Positions 18,047 to 27,028 of a stretch of DNA of 59,361 nucleotides are shown here, one piece after another. Each line of letters starts with the position of its first letter. Within the stretch, counting starts at the first letter, position 1. The DNA is taken from the NCBI GenBank assembly GCA_001515955.1, contig LOES01000070.1, forward strand, positions 1-59,361, given 5' to 3'. The notes under the pieces are model-generated. The model saw nothing but the letters and a program-made list of their open reading frames with translations. It was not told the origin of the DNA and made no database searches. Source of the DNA: Clostridia bacterium BRH_c25 (GTDB taxonomy: Bacteria > Bacillota_A > Clostridia > Lutisporales > Lutisporaceae). Made by a program: the position numbers and the translations under genes.

Positions 18047-19296
18047 AGAGTACCATCCGTATCAGAGCTATTGATGAATTTGATTATAATGACAAGACGG
18101 TGCTTTTGAGGCCGGACATCAACTCCCCTATTGACCCGGCAACCAGGAAGATCGCCAATTACAATCGGATCAAGGCCAGTATACCGACAATCCGGGATAT
18201 ACTGGACAAAGGCGCCAAGCTGGCTATTATCGCTCATCAGGGAGACACTCTGGATTATCAGAATCTGATACCGATGCATGAGCATGCCGAGAAGCTTTCT
18301 GCATATCTGGGAAAGGAAGTCAGATATATCGACGATGTATGCGGACCGGCAGCACAGGCTGCCGTCAAGGCACTAAAGCCGGGAGAGGCAATACTCCTTG
18401 GTAACCTCCGTTATCTGTGTGAAGAAATATCCACCTTTGAAAACGCCGTCAAGCTGAAGGCGGAAGAAATGTTGGATACCTACCTGATCAGAAGTCTGGC
18501 ACCACTTTTTGACTATTATGTCAATGATGCTTTTGCAGCAGCACACAGGAATGCACCTTCCATGGTTGCTTTCCAGGAGCTTCTGCTTACAGCAGGCGGC
18601 AGGCAGCTGATGGAGGAGTACGGTGCTTTGTCAACTGTAATGAAGGCACCAAGGTCGCCCTCGGTGTTTGTACTGGGCGGTGCCAAGATATCCGATGCCT
18701 TCGGAATGATGAAGCAGGTGCTGCAGAACGGAACTGCAGATAAGATCCTGGCCTGCGGCATAACCGGCGAGATCATGCTTTGGGCAATGGGCAGACAGCT
18801 TGGCAGCAAAAAGGAAAGGTTCCTGAAGGATAAGGAGCTGCACCTCTTTGTAGAGCCGGCAAAGGAGTATCTGAAGGAATATCCCGGCAAGATTGAGGTG
18901 CCGGTGGATCTGGCTTATGAGAAGGACGGCACGAGAGTGGAAATACCGGTGGAAGAGCTGCCAAGGGAAGAAGTATATATGGATATTGGCACAAGGACTA
19001 TTGAGAAATACAGAAAAATCCTCAATGAGGCAGGAACAATTTTTGTCAACGGTCCTGCCGGCGTCTATGAAAACAAGATATTTGAAGCAGGTACAAAGGA
19101 AATATGGAATGCCATAGCAGAAGCACCGGGATACTCCGTAATCGGAGGCGGTGACACAGTCAATGCGGCGTCCAGGTTTATTGATCTAAGCAGAATAAGC
19201 TACGTCTGCACAGCAGGCGGAGCCATGGTCAGGTTCCTGTCAGGCAAAAAACTGCCGTTGATTGAAGCGATGGAAAAAGCCTATGAAAAAAAATAA
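18037..19296 (+). CDS. Archaeal-type phosphoglycerate kinase homologue with altered substrate site
   Basis: This two-domain kinase of 419 aa would transfer phosphate from an acyl phosphate to ADP. LLRPDINSPIDP (R25, D27, N29), the Arg in YNRIKASIPTI, LLGNLRY, VNDAFAAAHRNAPS and the nucleotide-domain GGGDTVNAA are clear and archaeal in style. The segment that is SHLGRP in PGK (archaeal AHQ-x-R) reads AHQGDT here: H67 is kept but the phosphate-binding Arg is Asp70. That loss suggests a substrate other than 3-phosphoglycerate. It overlaps the GAPDH homologue and precedes transketolase. Confidence 0.75.
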   Translation: MEVKSTIRIRAIDEFDYNDKTVLLRPDINSPIDPATRKIANYNRIKASIPTIRDILDKGAKLAIIAHQGDTLDYQNLIPMHEHAEKLSAYLGKEVRYIDDVCGPAAQAAVKALKPGEAILLGNLRYLCEEISTFENAVKLKAEEMLDTYLIRSLAPLFDYYVNDAFAAAHRNAPSMVAFQELLLTAGGRQLMEEYGALSTVMKAPRSPSVFVLGGAKISDAFGMMKQVLQNGTADKILACGITGEIMLWAMGRQLGSKKERFLKDKELHLFVEPAKEYLKEYPGKIEVPVDLAYEKDGTRVEIPVEELPREEVYMDIGTRTIEKYRKILNEAGTIFVNGPAGVYENKIFEAGTKEIWNAIAEAPGYSVIGGGDTVNAASRFIDLSRISYVCTAGGAMVRFLSGKKLPLIEAMEKAYEKK

Positions 19297-19316
19297 ATGG
19301 ATGAGAAGTGATATAT

Positions 19317-20153
19317 ATGAATGAGAAAATGAAAAAAGAACTTGAAAAATTCGCAGCCAGGATCAGGCTTGAAACAATGAAGGAATTCAGAGCCCTGGGC
19401 TTTGGACATGTAGGCGGATCAATGTCTATAATAGATACATTGGCAGTTCTGTATGGTGAAGTGATGAATATTGACCCGGAAGCTCCCAGGTGGGATGACA
19501 GGGATTGGCTGGTGGTGTCTAAAGGGCATGCAGGTCCGGCAGTATATGCAACACTGGCACTTAAGGGCTATTTCCCTTTAGAAGAGCTTTTGACCTTGAA
19601 CAAGCCGGGCACGAATCTTCCAAGCCACTGTGACAGGAATAAAACGGTAGGAATAGATATGACCACCGGTTCCCTTGGCCAGGGAGTATCTACAGCAATA
19701 GGAGCAGCACTGGGCAACCGTCTGGATAAGAAAGCAAACTATACTTACCTGATAATCGGTGACGGAGAGTGTGATGAAGGACAGGTATGGGAAGGGGCAT
19801 TATTTGCAGCACACCAGAAGCTTGATAATCTGATTGCCTTTGTAGATGAAAACAAGAAGCAATTGGACGGTTACACCAAGGATGTAAATGATCTTGGGGA
19901 TATTAAAGCAAAATTCGAATCCTTCCATTGGCATGCACAGAGAGTAGATGGTGCGGATGTTGAACAAATCTACAATGCTATACAGGAAGCAAAAAATACA
20001 AAGGGAAAACCATCTGTAATAGTATTGGATACAATTAAGGGGAAAGGCTGCTATTTTGCTGAGAATGCAGAGGCCAATCACCATATGGTCATAGAAGCAT
20101 CTCAGGCAGATAAGGCTATAGAAGAGCTGGAACGCAAGGTGGTGGAATTATGA
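19317..20153 (+). CDS. Transketolase, N-terminal (thiamine-diphosphate) subunit
   Basis: The N-terminal half of a split transketolase, 278 aa from ATG 19317. A GTG at 19308 is in frame but less likely. It has the substrate/ThDP His segments FGHVGGS and SKGHAGPA, the TGSLGQG motif and the ThDP-binding GDGECDEGQVWE...DNKKQ-like region (ENKKQLDG). It pairs with the next gene to transfer C2 ketol units between ketose and aldose. The two genes overlap by 4 bases (ATGA), so they are translationally coupled. Confidence 0.9.
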   Translation: MNEKMKKELEKFAARIRLETMKEFRALGFGHVGGSMSIIDTLAVLYGEVMNIDPEAPRWDDRDWLVVSKGHAGPAVYATLALKGYFPLEELLTLNKPGTNLPSHCDRNKTVGIDMTTGSLGQGVSTAIGAALGNRLDKKANYTYLIIGDGECDEGQVWEGALFAAHQKLDNLIAFVDENKKQLDGYTKDVNDLGDIKAKFESFHWHAQRVDGADVEQIYNAIQEAKNTKGKPSVIVLDTIKGKGCYFAENAEANHHMVIEASQADKAIEELERKVVEL

Positions 20154-21121
20154 GTATAAAGATAGCCAAAGAAAATGTAAAAGAAGCTGCAGCAATGAGA
20201 GATGTGTACTGCCAGACTCTTATGGAAATGGCCAAGGAGGATGACAGCATAGTTGTACTTGATGCTGATTTGATGAGCTCAATGGGTATGGTTAAGTTTT
20301 GGAAGGCATATCCTGAAAGGACCTTCAATTGCGGCATACAGGAAGCAAACATGATTGGGGTTGCAGCCGGCTTATCGGCAACCGGAAAAGTTCCATATGC
20401 CCATTCTTTCGGACCTTTTGCATCAAGAAGATGCTTTGATCAGGTGTTTATGTCCTGTGCATATGCAAAGCTTAACGTAAAAATAATAGGAAGCGATCCC
20501 GGAGTAACAGCAGCATTCAATGGCGGTACTCACATGCCTCTTGAAGATATTGGTATAATGAGAAACATTCCGGAAATGACAATTCTGGAGCCGGTTGACA
20601 CAGTTATGCTCAGTGATCTGGTAAAACAGGTGTCAGATATTTATGGGGTATTCTATATAAGACTGCTCAGGAAAAATGCCGTAAAAATATATGAAGAAGG
20701 CTCAAGCTTTGAAATAGGCAAGGCGGTAACACTGCGTGAAGGCAAGGATGCTGCTATAATCGCAACCGGAATAATGGTTGCGGAAGCTCTTAAAGCTGCC
20801 GGAATCCTTGCAGAAAAAGGCATATCGGTAAAAGTGGTAAATATGTTCACATTGAAACCGATTGATAAGGATGCAGTAATTGCCTGTGCAAAGGAAACAG
20901 GGGCGGTAGTAACTGCAGAAAACCACAATATAATAAACGGCCTTGGTTCGGCAGTTGCTGAAGTGTTGTCTGAGAATGTTCCTGTGCCTTTAGAAAGAGT
21001 GGGAGTGCAGGATGTATTTGGTGAAGTTGGTCCTGAAGACTACTTGAAAGAAAAATTCGGACTGACTGCAGAGAATATAGTAGAAAAGGTAAAAAAAGCA
21101 ATTGCAAGAAAGTTAAAGTGA
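20150..21121 (+). CDS. Transketolase, C-terminal (pyrimidine-binding) subunit
   Basis: The C-terminal half of the split transketolase, 323 aa. It has the pyrimidine-binding domain with catalytic Glu in FNCGIQEANMIGVAAGL, the HSFGPFASRRCFDQV motif and a C-terminal transketolase fold (VTAENHNIINGLGSAVAE). As the last gene before a terminator, it closes the malic enzyme-larA-gapdh-pgk-tkt group. Its donor substrate in this context is proposed to be an inositol-derived keto-acid sugar. Confidence 0.9.
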   Translation: MSIKIAKENVKEAAAMRDVYCQTLMEMAKEDDSIVVLDADLMSSMGMVKFWKAYPERTFNCGIQEANMIGVAAGLSATGKVPYAHSFGPFASRRCFDQVFMSCAYAKLNVKIIGSDPGVTAAFNGGTHMPLEDIGIMRNIPEMTILEPVDTVMLSDLVKQVSDIYGVFYIRLLRKNAVKIYEEGSSFEIGKAVTLREGKDAAIIATGIMVAEALKAAGILAEKGISVKVVNMFTLKPIDKDAVIACAKETGAVVTAENHNIINGLGSAVAEVLSENVPVPLERVGVQDVFGEVGPEDYLKEKFGLTAENIVEKVKKAIARKLK

Positions 21122-21143
21122 ATAAAATTGCAGTAATTCTAAA

Positions 21144-21170
21144 AAGCAGCCGGTTACGGCTGCTTTCTTG
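21144..21170 (+). terminator. Terminator closing the inositol/transketolase locus
   Basis: AAGCAGCCG and CGGCTGCTT pair around GTTA, followed by TTCTTGCTT. Confidence 0.8.
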
Positions 21171-21203
21171 CTTAAGCTTGAATCTGAGTTTAATTATTAA
21201 TTG

Positions 21204-21231
21204 TTGATTAAGCAAAAAAAAGATGTATACT
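21204..21231 (+). promoter_or_regulatory. Promoter of the TetR-RND group
   Basis: TTGATT (21204-21209) and TATACT (21226-21231) are 16 bases apart. The -10 overlaps the near-palindrome ATACTATAAGTAT, a possible TetR operator. Confidence 0.45.
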
Positions 21232-21336
21232 ATAAGTATGTCAGTACTACGGTATATTAAGGCAGCAACTGTTTCTATACTGGTAATGCTGAAATGAGAG
21301 ATGTAAGCTGAGATTAATGATTAATACGGAGGGTAT

Positions 21337-22014
21337 ATGTGGATTTCTAAAGAAGGGGACGTAAGAAAACGGGAATTTCTCGATGCTGCACTGGAGATAT
21401 TCTATGAAAAAGGATATGAGAAGACTACGATAAATGACATCCTGGCCAAAGTAGGAGTGACAAAAGGCTCGTTTTATTACTATTTCAAATCCAAGGAGGA
21501 TATTTTCAAGGAATTGGCATTGCAGCAGGCGGAAAGGATTGTTTCCATAGTGGAAAGCATATGTGCCGGTATGGAAACAGGTGCTGTGGAGAAGTTCAAC
21601 AGTATTATTCACGAGATATATGAAATAAAAATAGAAAATATCAGCAGTGCAATAAAAAGTAATAAAATGATGACAAGCGAGGAAAACAGCCTGTTGTCAG
21701 GCAAGATCATTGAGAATGTAATGGGAAGGGCAAAACCTCTATACACAGGTCTGATCAAACAGGGAGTGGATGAGGGAGTATTTGATACGGTATACCTTGA
21801 GGAATCGGCTGAAATGTACATATATCTTGTAAACCGGTTGAAGGAATCAATCATGAGAATGCTTGTGAGCAATGAATCAAAACCCATGGGTTTTGAGGAT
21901 ATTGGAAGAAATGTATTGTTTTATGAGGACTTGATTAATAAAATGCTCGGTACGAAGAAAGCCAGGATAGACTTGTCGGAACCCGTTCTTAGATATATTA
22001 ATACAATCAAATAA
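21337..22014 (+). CDS. TetR/AcrR-family transcriptional regulator
   Basis: A 225-aa repressor with the N-terminal TetR HTH: LDAALEIFYEKGYEKTTIND, then VTKGSFYYYFKSKEDIF (residues about 12-55), and a divergent ligand domain. GGAGGG lies before the ATG. It is followed by a terminator (22030-22071) and then the RND pump, which it probably represses. Confidence 0.88.
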   Translation: MWISKEGDVRKREFLDAALEIFYEKGYEKTTINDILAKVGVTKGSFYYYFKSKEDIFKELALQQAERIVSIVESICAGMETGAVEKFNSIIHEIYEIKIENISSAIKSNKMMTSEENSLLSGKIIENVMGRAKPLYTGLIKQGVDEGVFDTVYLEESAEMYIYLVNRLKESIMRMLVSNESKPMGFEDIGRNVLFYEDLINKMLGTKKARIDLSEPVLRYINTIK

Positions 22015-22029
22015 ATATAATAGATAAAC

Positions 22030-22071
22030 AGTCAATAAATGTGAAATTAAGCTTTATTGACTTTTCTTTTT
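22030..22071 (+). terminator. Terminator after tetR
   Basis: AGTCAATAAA and TTTATTGACT pair, followed by TTTCTTTTT. Some read-through would feed the RND genes. Confidence 0.7.
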
Positions 22072-22198
22072 GCCATGAGACATGGAGACGGAGGCATCAT
22101 GGTTAGATTAGAATTTGATTAGAATTTCTGAACCATCAGACTTATTTCAAAATATTGCGTACTTTTTCATGAATGCAGAAAGAGAGGTGGTCAAAAAC

Positions 22199-25100
22199 AT
22201 GATACAGGACAAAAAAAACGGGACGGATGTAATCTTGGAACTACAAGATCAATATAATTTCCTAGGGAAATGGGCTTCCTTCTTTATTAAAAGACACCGG
22301 CTGATTTACCTGATTATTTTGATGCTTATTATTTGGGGTGTTACAGCTTATAATGAGCTTCCCAGAGAAGTCAATCCAAAAGTCGTCATTCCTTATGGAA
22401 TGGTGCTAACGACATACAATGGGGCTTCACCGGAGGAAGTAGAATTTCTTGTAACCAACAAGCTTGAGAAAAAGCTTGATGAATTGGAGAATGTCAAAAA
22501 TATGAGCTCCAGCTCCGGATTAGGGTATTCTATGGTCTTTATAGAATTCGAGACGGGTGTCGACATGGATGAGATGATACAAAAGGTTCGTGATAAGGTT
22601 GCAGCCGTTCAGCCTGATCTGCCGGATGGTGCTGACATACCGGAGGTTTCGGATTTTAAGACCAATAATACACCTATTATGATTATCAATCTGGCAGGTG
22701 AATATGATTTTGCCCAGCTTAAAAAGACGGCTGAAAAGATTAAGGATGAACTGGAGAAAATCAATCATGTTTCCGATGTTGAGATAATCGGCGGGCTGGA
22801 GAGGGAAATCAAAATAACAGTTGATCCACAGAAGCTTGCTGTCTACAATCTGTCACTTGACCAGATCAGTGCAGCGATCTCACAATCCAATATCAACTTC
22901 CCAGGCGGGAACATAACCTTGGACAATAAGCAGTACAACATTAGAACGGTAGGGCAGTATATTGAGGCGGAGCAGCTTAAGCATGTTATTGTTTCTTATA
23001 TCGACAGCAGCCCGCTGCTTTTGGGTGATATTGCAAAAGTTGAAGACGGATACAAGGATGCTGAATCTTATTCCAGGATGGCAGTGGAGCTTGGAAGTGA
23101 CAAGCCGGGAACTCAAAAGACAGTTGCTTTATCCGTTAAGAAAAAAGAAGCCGGCGATGTCATTAAAATCAGCAAGGATATTAGAAACATGCTGGAAAGC
23201 AAAAAAGGCATTGTGTATCCCGAGAACCTCCAAGTGGAAATCAGCGGAGATACCTCCGTTTATGTACAGGATGAACTGGGTACCGTAATCAATAATGCGC
23301 AATCCGGATTATTTCTTGTTATCATGGTGCTTTTCCTGTTTATAGGCCTCAGGGAATCCATTATAGTTTCCTTCGTCATTCCCCTCGCTATTCTGTCAAC
23401 TCTGGGTTTGATGAATGTATCCGGGATTACCTTTAATACGGTATCGTTGTTTTCACTCGTTTTGTCAGTGGGTATGCTGGTGGACAACGGTGTTGTCATC
23501 ATGGAGAATATCGACCGGCTCCGGCTTATGGGTGTGGATTCTGAATTGGCGGCAGAAGCTGGGACCAATCAAATAGCACCTGCTGTTGCTTCTTCGACGT
23601 TAACAACTCTGGCGGCATTTTTTCCACTTATACTGACGGCAGGGATTATGGGAGATTTTATAAGAGATATCCCGAAGGTTGTTATATTTGCGCTGAGTGC
23701 ATCGTTGTTCATTGCACTGACAGTAACACCCATCCTCAGCTCAAGGCTTCTCAAACAGCAGCATAGCTCCCGTAAGAAAAAAGAGCATCCTTACATCAAG
23801 AAATATGGTAAAATGCTGTCCATAATTATTGTGTTTATTCTAGGGATGTACTCCTTTAAATACAGCAATACCGGAGCCTTTGAGTTTGGTATTTTGTCAT
23901 GGCTGTTCGGTATTGTATTTGCGGTATTGATGTATCTTAAGCTATACCGAAGCAGGAAGGATAATAAGCATCCTTTGATCGATTGGTATGGAGAAAAATT
24001 ATACTGGATTCTCAGCAGCAGGAAAAGGAAGCTTGTGGTTATAGGTATTTCAATTATTTTGTTTGTTTCCAGCATGCTGCTTATACCCCTTGGAATATTG
24101 AAGGTCGAAATGTTCGGAGCAACAGATAGTACACGTTTGTATATAGATATAAATGCGCCAAAGGGAACTACCCTGGAAAGTACATCAGTCCTTGCGGAGG
24201 AAGTTGAAAAAAGACTCTTTAAGTATACTGAAATAAAGAGCTTCGTATCCAATATCGGAGCATATGGTGCAGACAGCTTAAATGATTTTTCTGCTAACTC
24301 GGGAAGTACACCCAATTTAGCGAGGATTACTATAGACTTGTATGAGAAGGATTATAGGGAAAAGACCAGCATGCAGCTGGCTGAAGAGTTCAGGGAAATG
24401 CTGAAGAACATCCCCGGTGCGGAAATTAAGGTACAAGAGCTGGTAACGGGTCCTCCTACCGGCACGCCGATATATATCCGTATCAAAGGGGAGAATCTGG
24501 AGGATTTAAAACAGGTTGCGAAGGAATATGCCCTAAGATTGGAAGCCATTCAGGGTACAAGGGATATTGAGGATGGAATCAATATTGGTGCCCCGGAGCT
24601 TCAGGTTCGGGTAAACAAGGCGAAAGCTGCTGCTTTAGGGCTCAACGATATGACCATTGCATTTGGTGTGAGAAACGCCATTTACGGTTTGACAGCGACA
24701 ACCTTCAGAAGTAACCAGGACGAGATTGATGTGGTCATAAGGACGACGAAAGAACGATTGAAGACTGTTGAAGATATAAGGAATCTTTACTTTTACTCAC
24801 GCAGCGGGCAGGCGGTTCCATTTTCACAAGTAGCGGAAATTGTTGATAGTGAGAGCCTTAATGCCATCAGGCATGAAGACATGAAAAGACTTATTTCCGT
24901 GTCGGCAAATATTGATACCAATATAACGGCAGGAGAAGTGCTTGAGGCATTTAAGAAGGCAGTATCGGATTATCCCCTGCCCGAAGGTGTAATCATCGAG
25001 TATGGCGGTGAGATGGAAGATATGGAGGAAAGCTTCACTGATATGTTCACCAATATGATAATTGCAGCGATTTTGGTTTATCTCATACTGGCGACGCAGT

Positions 25101-25555
25101 TTAACTCGCTGTCACAGCCGCTGATCATATTGTTTACCGTACCACTTGCTTTGATAGGAGTTATGCCGGGATTGGCCATTACAGGCCATAAATTCGACTT
25201 CCTGGCTTTTATAGGGGTTGTTGCTTTAGTCGGAATAGCTGTTAATAATGCCATTGTTTTGGTGGATTATATCAATTACTTAAGAAAAAAAGGCTATTCG
25301 GTGATTGATGCTGTTAAAGAGACTGGGATCACACGGTTCAAGCCGGTTATGGCTACCACTATTACAACTATTGGCGGAATATTGCCCATGACTTTAAAGC
25401 AGCCTTTCTTTGCTTCCATGGGTTATGGACTGATGTTCGGGCTTAGTGTGTCGACGCTGTTAACACTTGTCGTAATACCGGTTCTATATACAATAATTGA
25501 TAGAGCTAAAGAAATAGGGAGCGGATTTTTATCCAAAAAGGAGATGAATTTATGA
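22199..25555 (+). CDS. RND-family efflux transporter (HAE1/AcrB type)
   Basis: A proton-driven inner-membrane efflux pump, 1118 aa from ATG 22199. AGAGAGGTGG (22181-22190) supports this start over the TTG at 22115. It has twelve predicted helices in the RND arrangement, two large porter loops, the SVGMLVDNGVVIMENIDR segment in the first half and VGIAVNNAIVLVDYINYLR in the second. The loop between the halves is extended by two extra hydrophobic helices near residues 535-590. The adaptor gene overlaps by 4 bases. No outer-membrane channel gene is present, as expected in a Gram-positive. Confidence 0.92.
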   Translation: MIQDKKNGTDVILELQDQYNFLGKWASFFIKRHRLIYLIILMLIIWGVTAYNELPREVNPKVVIPYGMVLTTYNGASPEEVEFLVTNKLEKKLDELENVKNMSSSSGLGYSMVFIEFETGVDMDEMIQKVRDKVAAVQPDLPDGADIPEVSDFKTNNTPIMIINLAGEYDFAQLKKTAEKIKDELEKINHVSDVEIIGGLEREIKITVDPQKLAVYNLSLDQISAAISQSNINFPGGNITLDNKQYNIRTVGQYIEAEQLKHVIVSYIDSSPLLLGDIAKVEDGYKDAESYSRMAVELGSDKPGTQKTVALSVKKKEAGDVIKISKDIRNMLESKKGIVYPENLQVEISGDTSVYVQDELGTVINNAQSGLFLVIMVLFLFIGLRESIIVSFVIPLAILSTLGLMNVSGITFNTVSLFSLVLSVGMLVDNGVVIMENIDRLRLMGVDSELAAEAGTNQIAPAVASSTLTTLAAFFPLILTAGIMGDFIRDIPKVVIFALSASLFIALTVTPILSSRLLKQQHSSRKKKEHPYIKKYGKMLSIIIVFILGMYSFKYSNTGAFEFGILSWLFGIVFAVLMYLKLYRSRKDNKHPLIDWYGEKLYWILSSRKRKLVVIGISIILFVSSMLLIPLGILKVEMFGATDSTRLYIDINAPKGTTLESTSVLAEEVEKRLFKYTEIKSFVSNIGAYGADSLNDFSANSGSTPNLARITIDLYEKDYREKTSMQLAEEFREMLKNIPGAEIKVQELVTGPPTGTPIYIRIKGENLEDLKQVAKEYALRLEAIQGTRDIEDGINIGAPELQVRVNKAKAAALGLNDMTIAFGVRNAIYGLTATTFRSNQDEIDVVIRTTKERLKTVEDIRNLYFYSRSGQAVPFSQVAEIVDSESLNAIRHEDMKRLISVSANIDTNITAGEVLEAFKKAVSDYPLPEGVIIEYGGEMEDMEESFTDMFTNMIIAAILVYLILATQFNSLSQPLIILFTVPLALIGVMPGLAITGHKFDFLAFIGVVALVGIAVNNAIVLVDYINYLRKKGYSVIDAVKETGITRFKPVMATTITTIGGILPMTLKQPFFASMGYGLMFGLSVSTLLTLVVIPVLYTIIDRAKEIGSGFLSKKEMNL

Positions 25556-26793
25556 AAAAGCTTTTAGTGCTGATATTGATTCCGGTTTTTCTATTCGCAG
25601 GCTGTGCAAAAAAAGATGTGCCTGCATCAGGAACATCGGAAGAGAAGATAAAGTATGTAAAAACAACTGAAGTAAAGACAATGGATTTCGGGAATAAACT
25701 GGTCCTTCCCGGAAAAATACAGCCTAAAGAAAGTGCGCTTGTAACTGCGAAGGTTAGTGGAACGGTGCTGACAGTCAAGGCAGATATGGGTAGTCGGGTC
25801 AAGCTGGGAGATCTGCTTTGTAAAATAGATGACACGGTTTACGAACTGCAATATGAAAAGGCTGCTGCAGGGTTAAAAAACGCTCAGATTACCTTGGAGC
25901 GGCTTAAGGACTACGGTAAGGACAGCAAATTGGGTCCGCAGCAGATAGAACTTGCACGGACACAATATAATACCGCGAAGATAAACTATGATTCAAGTGA
26001 AAAAGAGTATTACCGGACAAAAAGCTTATACGATTCATCGGTCATATCCCAAGCTGAATTTGAACAATGGGAATCTCAGTATAACCTGATAAAAGAGCAG
26101 TTTGAAAGTGCAAAATCCAATCTGTCTCAGGTAGAAAGGAATCATGGGTTTGATGTACAGGGCGCGGAAATTGCATTGAAAATAGCCCAAAATGACTATC
26201 AGATGGCAAAGGAAAATTACAATGATACCTCCGTACTTTCTCCTATTTCGGGAATCGTGGTAAGCCGAAGTGCTTCTGTAGGTGAAAATGCTGCACCGGG
26301 AACTCCGGTATTTTCAGTCGTAAATCTAGACACTGTCTATCTGGAGAGCGGTGTTTCGGAACAAAGCATCGGGAGCTTGAAGGAGGGGCAGGAGGTAGCT
26401 GTCACAATCGATGCATTATCGGGTCATTCCTTTGTCGGTAAACTTACAAATATAAGTCCTGCTTTGGATGAGAAAACCAGTACTTATCCGGTAAAAGTGG
26501 AAATTGAGAACAAGGATAACCTCATAAAAGCAGGAATGTTTGGCACGATGGAGATTGTCACCGATTCCCACAAAAATGCTTTGGCAATACCTAAGGAAGC
26601 AGTGCTCCAGGAAAGCGGCAGCTATTATGCATTTGTTGCCAAGTCTGGGAAGGCAGTAAAAAGAGCAATCAAACTAGGCTTTTCCGAAAAAGAATATTAC
26701 GAAGTTCTTCAAGGCCTTGAAACAGGAGAACAGATCGTTATAGTCGGGAATGGCGATTTGAAGGATGGAGAAAAAGTAGAAATTAAGAATTAG
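25552..26793 (+). CDS. RND periplasmic-adaptor-type lipoprotein (HlyD/MFP family)
   Basis: A 413-aa membrane-fusion-type lipoprotein with a lipobox (FLFAGC, Cys21). It has a split biotinyl-lipoyl domain (LPGKIQPKESALVTAKVSGTV and DTSVLSPISGIVVSR), a central coiled-coil hairpin (about residues 95-215), a beta-barrel, and a membrane-proximal domain. It starts in a 4-base overlap (ATGA) with the pump. It probably binds the RND pump on the outer face of the membrane. Confidence 0.9.
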   Translation: MKKLLVLILIPVFLFAGCAKKDVPASGTSEEKIKYVKTTEVKTMDFGNKLVLPGKIQPKESALVTAKVSGTVLTVKADMGSRVKLGDLLCKIDDTVYELQYEKAAAGLKNAQITLERLKDYGKDSKLGPQQIELARTQYNTAKINYDSSEKEYYRTKSLYDSSVISQAEFEQWESQYNLIKEQFESAKSNLSQVERNHGFDVQGAEIALKIAQNDYQMAKENYNDTSVLSPISGIVVSRSASVGENAAPGTPVFSVVNLDTVYLESGVSEQSIGSLKEGQEVAVTIDALSGHSFVGKLTNISPALDEKTSTYPVKVEIENKDNLIKAGMFGTMEIVTDSHKNALAIPKEAVLQESGSYYAFVAKSGKAVKRAIKLGFSEKEYYEVLQGLETGEQIVIVGNGDLKDGEKVEIKN

Positions 26794-26853
26794 AAGATTA
26801 TTTATGCTTTGAATATGTGGACGAAACTTGAAAAACAGGTATGAATGATCACC

Positions 26854-26897
26854 AAGCAAGGGACACGGGGATGAACTGAACCTGTGTCCTTTGCTTA
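26854..26897 (+). terminator. Hairpin after the RND operon
   Basis: AAGCAAGGGACACGGG pairs imperfectly with CCTGTGTCCTTTGCTT. No T-run follows, so termination is uncertain. Confidence 0.5.
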
Positions 26898-27028
26898 ACT
26901 ATAAAAAAGATGCAAATTAATTTAATAAAGGTCGTATATTATTGGGAAAACTACTGAGGAATGTAAAAACTTTTGTGCGTTCAATCCGGCTATAGAAAGA
27001 AAAAACTAATTATTAAGGAGTGGATTTG

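Noticed and set aside
22098..22121. Seven-codon ORF with a good ribosome site before the RND gene
   Set aside because: Too short to support as a gene; the real RND start with its own site is at 22199. It could be a leader but nothing else suggests it.
26960..26990. Second copy of the structured RNA of 4602-4739 (shared TGTGCGTTCAAT)
   Set aside because: Only a 12-base word is shared; the partner arms and T-tract are missing.
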